Of a DNA stretch of 42,902 nucleotides, positions 37,092 through 42,902 are shown piece after piece. Within the stretch, counting starts at the first letter, position 1. Every line of letters starts with the position of its first letter. The position numbers and the translations under genes are program-made. The notes beneath the pieces were generated by a model. That model ran no database searches and was not told where the DNA came from. It was given only the letters and a program-made list of their open reading frames with translations. Source of the DNA: Streptomyces sp. CB02009 (GTDB taxonomy: Bacteria; Actinomycetota; Actinomycetes; Streptomycetales; Streptomycetaceae); NCBI RefSeq assembly GCF_001905825.1, contig NZ_LIVV01000003.1, forward strand, positions 1-42,902, given 5' to 3'.

Positions 37092-38228
37092 ATGGCAGGA
37101 ACCGACCGCGAGAAGGCGCTCGACGCCGCGCTCGCACAGATTGAACGCCAATTCGGCAAGGGCGCCGTGATGCGCATGGGCGACCGCACCCAGGAGCCGA
37201 TCGAGGTGATCCCGACCGGATCGACCGCCCTCGACATCGCCCTCGGTGTCGGCGGCCTGCCGCGCGGCCGTGTCGTGGAGGTCTACGGCCCGGAGTCCTC
37301 CGGCAAGACGACCCTGACCCTGCACGCGGTGGCCAACGCGCAGAAGGCCGGCGGCCAGGTGGCGTTCGTGGACGCCGAGCACGCCCTCGACCCCGAGTAC
37401 GCCAAGAAGCTCGGCGTCGACATCGACAACCTCATCCTGTCCCAGCCGGACAACGGCGAGCAGGCCCTCGAGATCGTCGACATGCTGGTCCGCTCCGGCG
37501 CGCTCGACCTGATCGTCATCGACTCCGTCGCCGCGCTCGTCCCGCGCGCGGAGATCGAGGGCGAGATGGGCGACTCCCACGTCGGTCTCCAGGCCCGACT
37601 GATGAGCCAGGCGCTCCGGAAGATCACCAGTGCGCTCAACCAGTCCAAGACCACCGCGATCTTCATCAACCAGCTCCGCGAGAAGATCGGCGTCATGTTC
37701 GGCTCGCCGGAGACCACGACCGGTGGCCGCGCCCTGAAGTTCTACGCCTCGGTGCGCCTCGACATCCGCCGCATCGAGACCCTCAAGGACGGCACGGACG
37801 CGGTCGGCAACCGTACGCGCGTCAAGGTCGTCAAGAACAAGGTCGCGCCCCCCTTCAAGCAGGCCGAGTTCGACATCCTCTACGGCCAGGGCATCAGCCG
37901 TGAGGGCGGTCTGATCGACATGGGCGTGGAGCACGGCTTCGTCCGCAAGGCCGGTGCCTGGTACACGTACGAGGGCGACCAGCTCGGCCAGGGCAAGGAG
38001 AACGCCCGCAACTTCCTGAAGGACAACCCCGACCTCGCCGACGAGATCGAGAAGAAGATCAAGGAGAAGCTGGGCGTCGGCGTCCGGCCCGAGGCCGCCA
38101 CGGCCGAGACGGCGACGGACGCGGCCGCCGCCGCGGACACCGCCGGCACGGACGACGCCGCCAAGAGCGTCCCGGCACCCGCGAGCAAGACCGCGAAGGC
38201 GACCAAGGCCACCGCGGCCAAGAGCTGA
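37092..38228 (+). CDS. recA: Recombinase RecA
   Basis: The protein has 378 aa. RecA binds single-stranded DNA, drives strand exchange and stimulates LexA self-cleavage. Walker A is GPESSGKTT, and the Walker B strand [12 protein letters not shown] and loop [13 protein letters not shown] are intact. The final 50 residues are Ala/Thr/Lys/Asp-rich and variable. The start [14 protein letters not shown] matches the family; an in-frame ATG at 37056 would add 12 residues ([12 protein letters not shown]) and could be used on the leaderless NDp transcript. It is controlled by a LexA-box promoter and a PafBC-type promoter. recX follows after 4 bases. Confidence 0.97.
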   Translation: MAGTDREKALDAALAQIERQFGKGAVMRMGDRTQEPIEVIPTGSTALDIALGVGGLPRGRVVEVYGPESSGKTTLTLHAVANAQKAGGQVAFVDAEHALDPEYAKKLGVDIDNLILSQPDNGEQALEIVDMLVRSGALDLIVIDSVAALVPRAEIEGEMGDSHVGLQARLMSQALRKITSALNQSKTTAIFINQLREKIGVMFGSPETTTGGRALKFYASVRLDIRRIETLKDGTDAVGNRTRVKVVKNKVAPPFKQAEFDILYGQGISREGGLIDMGVEHGFVRKAGAWYTYEGDQLGQGKENARNFLKDNPDLADEIEKKIKEKLGVGVRPEAATAETATDAAAAADTAGTDDAAKSVPAPASKTAKATKATAAKS

Positions 38229-38232
38229 ACCA

Positions 38233-38799
38233 GTGACCGGTCGCACCGAATGGCCGGGTGACAGTCCCGACTCGTCGAGGGCCGAGAAGGAGCTGTCACC
38301 CCAGGACCCGGCTGAGCGGGCGCGGGCGATCTGCCTGCGCCTGCTCACCGGGAACCCCCGCACGCGCAAGCAGCTCGCCGACGCACTGCGCAAGCGGGAG
38401 ATCCCCGACGAGGTGGCCGAGGAGGTCCTCTCCCGCTTCGAGGACGTCGGGCTGATCGACGACGCCGCTTTCGCGGGGGCCTGGGTGGAGTCCCGCCACC
38501 ACGGCCGGGGGCTCGCCCGCCGGGCCCTCGCCCGCGAGCTGCGGACCAAGGGCGTCGAGCCGGCGCTCATCCAGGAGGCGGTGGAGCAGCTCGACTCCGA
38601 CCAGGAGGAGGCCACCGCGCGGGAGCTCGTCGCCCGCAAGCTGCGCGCCACCCGCGGTCTCGACCGCGACCGGCGCCTGAGACGGCTCGCCGGGATGCTC
38701 GCCCGCAAGGGCTATCCCGAGGGCATGGCCCTCCGCGTCGTCCGCCAGGCGCTGGAGGCCGAGGGCGAGGACACGGACGGGCTCGACGAGTCCTTCTGA
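38233..38799 (+). CDS. recX: Regulatory protein RecX
   Basis: The protein has 188 aa and is all helical, built of three-helix RecX repeats (residues about 30-175; TRKQLADALRKREIPDEVAEEVLSRFEDVGLIDDAAFAGAWVE). It binds RecA filaments and limits RecA activity. GTG at 38233 lies 4 bases after the recA stop, so it is co-transcribed and probably translated by re-initiation. The stop codon lies inside the left arm of the terminator-like hairpin. Confidence 0.94.
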   Translation: MTGRTEWPGDSPDSSRAEKELSPQDPAERARAICLRLLTGNPRTRKQLADALRKREIPDEVAEEVLSRFEDVGLIDDAAFAGAWVESRHHGRGLARRALARELRTKGVEPALIQEAVEQLDSDQEEATARELVARKLRATRGLDRDRRLRRLAGMLARKGYPEGMALRVVRQALEAEGEDTDGLDESF

Positions 38800-38820
38800 T
38801 CCCCGGGGGAGATCAGAAGG
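38792..38820. terminator. Bidirectional terminator hairpin including the recX stop
   Basis: CCTTCTGATC (38792-38801) pairs perfectly with GATCAGAAGG (38811-38820), loop of 9. It lies between convergent recX and the rhodanese gene. Confidence 0.75.
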
Positions 38821-38837
38821 ACGCGTCCCGTCCGGGC

Positions 38838-39266
38838 TCAGCCCGCTGTCGTCGGCAGCAGGACCGGGAGGCCCGCCGCCTTCCAGGCCTGGAAGCCGCC
38901 GATCAGATCGGTCGCCCGGTGCAGGCCCAGGCGGCGCAGGGACTCGGCCGCGAGGGAGGAGGCGTAGCCCTCGTTGCAGAGCACCACCACCAGCAGGTCG
39001 TGGCCGGTCGCCTCGGGGGCGCGGTGGCTGCCCTGCGGGTCCAGCCGCCATTCGAGTTCGTTGCGCTCCACCACCAGCGCGCCCGGGATCAGACCGTCCC
39101 GCTCGCGCAGGGCCGCGTAGCGGGTGTCGACCAGGAGCGCCTCGCCGGCCTCGTACGCCTCGTAGGCGGTACGCGGCTCGATCCGGTCGAGGCCGGACCT
39201 GACCTGCTCCAGGAGCTCGTCGATGCCGACGCGGTCGCGGTCGTTGTCGCCGTCGATGTTGCTCAC
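38838..39266 (-). CDS. Rhodanese-like sulfurtransferase
   Basis: A single-domain protein of 142 aa. LLVDTRYAALRERDGLIPGALVVERNELEW and the active-site loop LCNEGYASSLAA with Cys97 match single rhodanese domains that carry persulfide sulfur. GTG at 39266 overlaps the stop of the cysteine dioxygenase gene (GTGA), so the two are coupled. In context it may handle sulfane sulfur or sulfite formed during cysteine breakdown. Confidence 0.9.
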   Translation of the reverse strand: MSNIDGDNDRDRVGIDELLEQVRSGLDRIEPRTAYEAYEAGEALLVDTRYAALRERDGLIPGALVVERNELEWRLDPQGSHRAPEATGHDLLVVVLCNEGYASSLAAESLRRLGLHRATDLIGGFQAWKAAGLPVLLPTTAG

Positions 39267-39868
39267 TGCCAGTCCTCCGGGCGTTCGACCTGCTCGAGAC
39301 GGAGTACCGCTCCCGTCCGGCTGAAGCGGCGGATCAGCGGGAGCGGCGGGTAGTAGGCGTGCACCGAGACGGCGTGGGTGTCGGGCGACTCGTTGAGCAC
39401 CTCGTGCACATGGTGTCGGCCGAAGGCACGGCCGCTGCCCTCCCCGAGCCGACGGGAGCGGTCGAGGCCGTCGGCCAGTTCCAGGGTCTTCCAGCCGCTC
39501 GCCGGCAGCCGGACCGCCAGCGCGTTCTCGGTGAGGGTGCCGCGCGCGGTGGCGAAGGCGCCCAGCGACTCGGCGTGGTCGTGCCAGCCGGTGCCCGTGC
39601 CGGGCGGCCAGCCGATGAGCCAGGCCTCGCTGCCGCCGGGGCCTTCGAGGCGTACCCAGGTGCGGCCCTCGGGGTCGAGCGGCAGGGAGTCGACCAGCTC
39701 CCGGTCCGCCGCCGTACGGCGGACGAAGTCGAGCAGATCGGCCGCCGTCGGGGCGCCGGAGGGCGGGGCGGCGTGCGCGCCGGAGGAGTCGGCGGAGGCG
39801 CCCGCCGAGACGTCGGGGGACGCGTCGGCGGAAGCGCTCAGGGGGCGTGCGGGGGCGGGGTGGGACAC
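39263..39868 (-). CDS. Cysteine dioxygenase family protein
   Basis: A cupin-fold iron enzyme of 201 aa that oxidises L-cysteine to cysteine sulfinate. Iron ligands are His96 and His98 (GWHDHAES) and a histidine in RHHVHEV (152-155). The N-terminal 40 residues are Ala/Ser/Pro-rich and probably disordered. GTG at 39868 has AGGACGG 6 bases upstream. The gene is headed by a leader peptide with three cysteines, and ends overlapping the rhodanese gene. Expression tied to cysteine level is inferred from the leader. Confidence 0.9.
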   Translation of the reverse strand: MSHPAPARPLSASADASPDVSAGASADSSGAHAAPPSGAPTAADLLDFVRRTAADRELVDSLPLDPEGRTWVRLEGPGGSEAWLIGWPPGTGTGWHDHAESLGAFATARGTLTENALAVRLPASGWKTLELADGLDRSRRLGEGSGRAFGRHHVHEVLNESPDTHAVSVHAYYPPLPLIRRFSRTGAVLRLEQVERPEDWQ

Positions 39869-39971
39869 GGGTGACCGTCCTGGGTTCGCTGAGAGCGCGC
39901 GACGGCAGCACGGCACACGGACGTACCGGGAGGTACGGCGATGGCGGGGCGCGCGCGGGGAAGGGGCGAGA

Positions 39972-40058
39972 TCAGCAGGACGGGCGACACACGCAGCCCG
40001 CATAGCGGACGAGGTCCATATGGACCCTCCGCCACAGGCGCACATCGGTGTCGGTCAC
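39972..40058 (-). CDS. Cysteine-rich leader peptide upstream of cysteine dioxygenase
   Basis: A 28-codon ORF with GTG start; its last 19 residues read RRVHMDLVRYAGCVCRPSC, followed directly by TGA. The R-R-x-H-x-D-L ... C-R-P pattern is shared by actinobacterial putative leader peptides found before sulfur genes. Cysteines are residues 22, 24 and 28. There is no usable Shine-Dalgarno (GGAG is one base from the GTG). A TTGATT-N17-TGTACT promoter ends 7 bases before it, so the mRNA is probably leaderless, like the polycysteine small ORFs of mycobacteria. A 103-nt gap with small hairpins separates it from the dioxygenase gene. Too short to appear in routine ORF lists. Confidence 0.72.
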   Translation of the reverse strand: MTDTDVRLWRRVHMDLVRYAGCVCRPSC

Positions 40059-40065
40059 GCTCCGG

Positions 40066-40094
40066 AGTACACCATGTGCGCCGAGGGGAATCAA
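40066..40094 (-). promoter_or_regulatory. Putative promoter of the leader-dioxygenase-rhodanese operon
   Basis: On the minus strand TTGATT (40094-40089), 17 bp and TGTACT (40071-40066) end 7 bases before the leader GTG at 40058. The -35 overlaps the stop codon of the monooxygenase gene. Confidence 0.5.
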
Positions 40095-41884
40095 TGCATG
40101 TCCGCTGTGCGGTCACTCCCCGTGGACACTCCGGCGGCCCCCACCTTCGCCGCGGCCTTCTTTCCGGACTTCGCGCCCGCCTTCCCGCCCGCCTTCCCGC
40201 CCGCCTTCGCGCCCGCCTTCGTCCCGGCCTTCGAACCGGTCTCCGGCTCGTCCTCCGGGACGTCCTCGGGGTCGTCGGCCGGCGAGCCGCCGCGGGCCGC
40301 GTCCGCCGCCGCGTACAGCTCCTTCGGGTGGACCCCGGCGAAGGCCGCGACGAGATGCCCGTCGGGCCGTACCAGCAGGACGGCGTGGGCGGGGGCGCCC
40401 GGGTAGGCCTCCGCGACCAGGACCTCGGCCTTCGCCGGGAGGGCGGCGACCGCCTCCTCCAGCCGCGGCATCACCCCGGCACCGCGCCAGTGCCGCCGGT
40501 CCCACACCCCGGTGCCGGGGGCGACCAGGAGGACGAGGAGGCGGCCCTGACCCAACCGGTCCCGGAGCCGTACGGTCGTGCCGTCCGGGGCGGTCACGCG
40601 GACGTCCTCGACCGGGGCGCCCTCCGGGGTGCCGACCGGGGTCCGGCCCTCGGTGTACGGAGGCGCGAGGGGGGAGTGGGGGTACGCCGGGGGCGCGCCG
40701 AGCGGGCCGCGCCCCACATGGCCGTCGGTGAGGAGGGCGTCATGACCGCGCGCCGCCCCCGGAAGGTACGTCCGCAGGCCGCCGCCGCCCCGCAGCACCG
40801 GCAGTGACTGGTCGGCGCCGCGCAGCCGGTGGGCGACGGCCGCGCGCCGCTCGCTCTGGTAGCTGTCGAGGAGCCGCTCGGAGGCTCCGTGGTGCCAGGT
40901 GTGGGCGAGTTTCCAGGCGAGGTTGTCGACGTCCCGCAGGCCCTCGTCGAGGCCCTGGGTGCCGACCGCGCCCAGCAGGTGCGCCGCGTCCCCGGCGAGG
41001 AGGACGCGGTCGACCCGCCAGCGCCGGGCGAGCCGGTGGTGGAGGGTGTGGACGCCGGTGTCGATGAGTTCGTACGGAGGAGTCACGCCGTCGCACCAGC
41101 CGGCCAGCGTCTCGCGGATCCGGGCGATCAGCGCGTCGGGGGTGACGAGGTCGCCCCGGGGCGGCAGCAGCCAGTCGATCCGCCAGACCCCGTCGGGCAG
41201 CGGGCGGGCGGTGATCTCGTCGGCGGCGCCGCGCCATGGCGGCTGACGGTGCAGCAGGGCCTCGCCGGGCCACGGGAGTTCGGTGCGGAGCGCGGCGACC
41301 GCGTGCCGTTCCACGGCCGTACGGCCCGGGAAGCGGATGCCGAGGAGCTTGCGTACGGTCGAGCGGGCGCCGTCGCAGCCGACGAGGTGGCTGCCGCGCC
41401 ACCAGGTGCCCGCCGGGCCCCGGGTGTGGGCGACGACGCCGTCGCGGTCCTGCTCGATGGTGTCGAGGCGGGCCTCGGGGACGAGCCGGATCAGCTTCTG
41501 GTGGGAGATGGCGGCCCGCAGCCCGCGGGCGAGGGCGTGCTGCGGGATGTGCAGCGGCGCGGCCGGGGCGGAGGGCGCGGCGGGGTCCTCGGACCACTCC
41601 TCCGTGCCGCCGAGTCCCAGGTCGAGGGTGAGGTGGCGGACCAGCTGGCGGCGGCGCATGCCGCGCCAGCCGACCCAGCGGACACCCTCGTCACGGAGGG
41701 TGGTGCAGCCGAGCCGCTCGACCATCGCGGCCATGTCGGCGCGCAGCACGACACTGCGCGCGGGGCGTGGTTCGTCCTTGCCCGCGCCCTCGTCGAGGAC
41801 GACGCTGGGCACGCCCTGCGCGGCGAGCGCGAGGGAGAGCGCGAGGCCGACCGGCCCCGCGCCCACGATGATCACCGGGTCCAC
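40091..41884 (-). CDS. FAD-dependent aromatic monooxygenase (PHBH fold)
   Basis: A flavoprotein hydroxylase of 597 aa. IIVGAGPVGLALSLALAAQG (residues 4-23) binds the ADP part of FAD, and VLLAGDAAHLLGAVGTQGLDEGLRD is the second FAD motif with the hydroxylase signature. A thioredoxin-like C-terminal domain (about 420-555, GRLLVLLVAPGTGVW, YPGAPAHAVLLVRPDGHLVAAF) fits phenol-hydroxylase-type enzymes. The final 45 residues are KAG/KAGG repeats from 12-bp DNA repeats. GTG at 41884 has AGGAG 8 bases upstream. Substrate unknown; a role in aromatic catabolism or secondary metabolism is possible. It ends 32 bases before the leader peptide. Confidence 0.9.
   Translation of the reverse strand: MDPVIIVGAGPVGLALSLALAAQGVPSVVLDEGAGKDEPRPARSVVLRADMAAMVERLGCTTLRDEGVRWVGWRGMRRRQLVRHLTLDLGLGGTEEWSEDPAAPSAPAAPLHIPQHALARGLRAAISHQKLIRLVPEARLDTIEQDRDGVVAHTRGPAGTWWRGSHLVGCDGARSTVRKLLGIRFPGRTAVERHAVAALRTELPWPGEALLHRQPPWRGAADEITARPLPDGVWRIDWLLPPRGDLVTPDALIARIRETLAGWCDGVTPPYELIDTGVHTLHHRLARRWRVDRVLLAGDAAHLLGAVGTQGLDEGLRDVDNLAWKLAHTWHHGASERLLDSYQSERRAAVAHRLRGADQSLPVLRGGGGLRTYLPGAARGHDALLTDGHVGRGPLGAPPAYPHSPLAPPYTEGRTPVGTPEGAPVEDVRVTAPDGTTVRLRDRLGQGRLLVLLVAPGTGVWDRRHWRGAGVMPRLEEAVAALPAKAEVLVAEAYPGAPAHAVLLVRPDGHLVAAFAGVHPKELYAAADAARGGSPADDPEDVPEDEPETGSKAGTKAGAKAGGKAGGKAGAKSGKKAAAKVGAAGVSTGSDRTADMH
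40170..40229. repeat. 12-bp tandem repeat encoding the monooxygenase tail
   Basis: Five units of TTCSCGCCCGCC on the plus strand. On the minus strand they encode a basic Gly-Ala-Lys tail (AGTKAGAKAGGKAGGKAGAK). Confidence 0.9.
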
Positions 41885-41999
41885 GGCGCGGCTCCTGAAG
41901 GCCGGAAAGTCATGGGGGCAGCACATCTGAGTGTGGCACGAGCCCGGTGCTTGATCACAGACCGTATGCAACCCACTGAGGGTGCTTGCGTCAAGCGAC
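41885..41999 (-). promoter_or_regulatory. Upstream region of the monooxygenase gene
   Basis: The stretch between the gluD terminator and the monooxygenase holds an inverted repeat GCTTG-N3-CAAGC (41983-41995) and a TACGGT box (41968-41963, minus strand). No -35 at normal spacing is clear. A regulator site is possible. Confidence 0.35.
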
Positions 42000-42051
42000 G
42001 GGGTGGGCGCGGTGCGGCTGACCTGAAGTCAGTACCGCTCCGGCCCACCCC
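42000..42051 (-). terminator. Nested terminator hairpin after gluD
   Basis: The outer stem GGGGTGGGC/GCCCACCCC (42000-42008 with 42043-42051) encloses a GCGGT/ACCGC stem and a CTGAC-N5-GTCAG stem at the tip. It lies 26 bases after the gluD stop on the minus strand. Confidence 0.75.
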
Positions 42052-42077
42052 TGTTGTCCCACGGACCCCTGGCGGGG

Positions 42078-42902
42078 TCAGGCGCCGCTGACGGCGTCGC
42101 TCTTCACCTCGGCCGGTCCGCCCTGCGCGGGGATGGCCGGCCCGGCGGACTTCTTGCCCTGGCGCAGGCGCTTCTCCAGGCGTCCGGCGAGGGCGGTGAC
42201 GATCGCGTTGAGGGCGATGTAGATCAGCGCGATGACGGTGAAGGTGGCGATCGTGTTGGCGCCGTAGTTGGCGGTGATCTGCCGGTTCTGGCTGAGCAGC
42301 TCCGTGAAGCCGAGCAGCGCGCCGCCGAGCGCCGTGTCCTTGACGATCACGACGAGCTGGCTGACCAGGGCGGGGAGCATGACGGTGACGGCCTGCGGGA
42401 GCAGGACGTACATCATGGTCTGGCCCTTGCGCATGCCGAGCGCCTCGGCCGCGTCGCCCTGGCCGCGCGGCAGCGAGAGCACACCGGCCCGGACGATCTC
42501 GGCGATCACCGAGGCGTTGTAGAGCACGAGGCCGGTGACGACCGCGTAGAGCGGGCGGAAGTCGGAGCTGACGGTCGTGAACTCCCGGTAGAGGGCGTTC
42601 GCGAACACCATCAGGAGCAGCACCGGGATGGCGCGGAAGAACTCCACGACGGCGCCGACGGGGACCCGCACCCAGCGGTGGTCGGAGAGCCGGCCGATGC
42701 CGAGGAGGGCACCGAGCGGCAGCGCGATCAGGATCGCGAGGCCGGCCGCCTTGAGGGTCTCCGTCAGACCGGGCAGCAGATAGGTCGTCCAGACCCGGGA
42801 GTCGGTGACGAACGGACTCCACTTGTCGGCGGCCAGCTGGTTCTTGTCGTTGAGGGCCGCCAGGACCCACCACGCCGCCAGGGCGAGGACCGCGAGGAAC
42901 CC
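42078..42902 (-). CDS. gluD: Glutamate ABC transporter permease GluD (5' end outside the window)
   Basis: Partial: 274 residues to the stop, with the reading frame open to the window edge (GFLAVLALAAWWVLAALNDKN at the cut). About five membrane segments and the permease EAA loop (GDAAEALGMRKGQTMMYVLLPQAV) define a His/Glu/Gln/Arg/opine-type ABC permease. DTALGGALLGFTELL follows. Its place beside the recA-recX block matches the gluABCD operon in S. coelicolor, where GluC and GluD form the channel. The cytoplasmic tail is Lys/Ala/Gly-rich. A nested terminator follows. Confidence 0.9.
   Translation of the reverse strand, partial: GFLAVLALAAWWVLAALNDKNQLAADKWSPFVTDSRVWTTYLLPGLTETLKAAGLAILIALPLGALLGIGRLSDHRWVRVPVGAVVEFFRAIPVLLLMVFANALYREFTTVSSDFRPLYAVVTGLVLYNASVIAEIVRAGVLSLPRGQGDAAEALGMRKGQTMMYVLLPQAVTVMLPALVSQLVVIVKDTALGGALLGFTELLSQNRQITANYGANTIATFTVIALIYIALNAIVTALAGRLEKRLRQGKKSAGPAIPAQGGPAEVKSDAVSGA

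Noticed and set aside
39838..40116. 92-codon minus-strand ORF upstream of cysteine dioxygenase
   Set aside because: It is an alternative frame across the leader peptide, the gap and the dioxygenase start; it lacks a ribosome binding site. The 28-codon leader in another frame shows the family pattern instead.
41885..41971. Cys-rich N-terminal extension of the monooxygenase (from TTG at 41971)
   Set aside because: MCCPHDF and nearby cysteines look like a second sulfur leader, but they are in frame with and continuous into the monooxygenase, there is AGGAG before the GTG at 41884, and no leader-family pattern is present.

Overview
The window is high-GC actinobacterial chromosome and almost certainly Streptomyces. 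It carries the conserved core block osaC/osaA/osaB, ftsK, rodZ-like, rimO, pgsA, cinA, clgR, nei/lhr, DUF3046, recA, recX and gluD, with third-position GC bias, GTG starts and many ATGA stop/start overlaps. I see no CRISPR array, insertion sequence, prophage or attachment site.

Layout. A tRNA-Thr with its own terminator (24-136) is followed by an osmoadaptation signalling block: osaC (minus) diverges from the giant poly-HAMP hybrid kinase gene osaA, which is followed by osaB. Next come ftsK, a RodZ-like protein, and the overlapping run rimO-pgsA-cinA ahead of clgR. A short-chain dehydrogenase lies behind an operator-like palindrome, followed on the same strand by the DNA repair pair nei and lhr. 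AraC-azlC-azlD and a toroid-fold protein lead to DUF3046 and an AI-2E-type membrane protein. A strain-variable stretch on the minus strand (28.9-36 kb) holds cydAB, a NarL-type two-component pair, a decayed siderophore synthetase, a DUF3291 gene and its cysteine-rich ArsR-type regulator. GPP34, recA and recX follow, then a sulfur operon (cysteine dioxygenase plus rhodanese) headed by a cysteine-rich leader peptide, an FAD monooxygenase and the 3' part of gluD.

Most interesting regulatory content. (1) recA and lhr share a PafBC/RecA-NDp-type promoter (TTGTCAGTG-N8-TAnnnT), and recA also has a LexA box. (2) A 28-codon peptide with three C-terminal cysteines, apparently leaderless, precedes the cysteine dioxygenase gene. 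(3) A SufR-like regulator has two copies of one 21-bp site, one on its own -10 region and one on the -35 of the DUF3291 gene, next to an IucA/IucC pseudogene. (4) cydA is preceded by two exact 20-bp direct repeats 32 bp apart. (5) The osaA HAMP array contains 120-bp segments identical down to synonymous positions.

Many genes here look leaderless, with a TAnnnT-like box 6-7 bases before the start codon. Several proteins end in tails encoded by short tandem DNA repeats. All calls come from reading sequence and translations; no database search was run.
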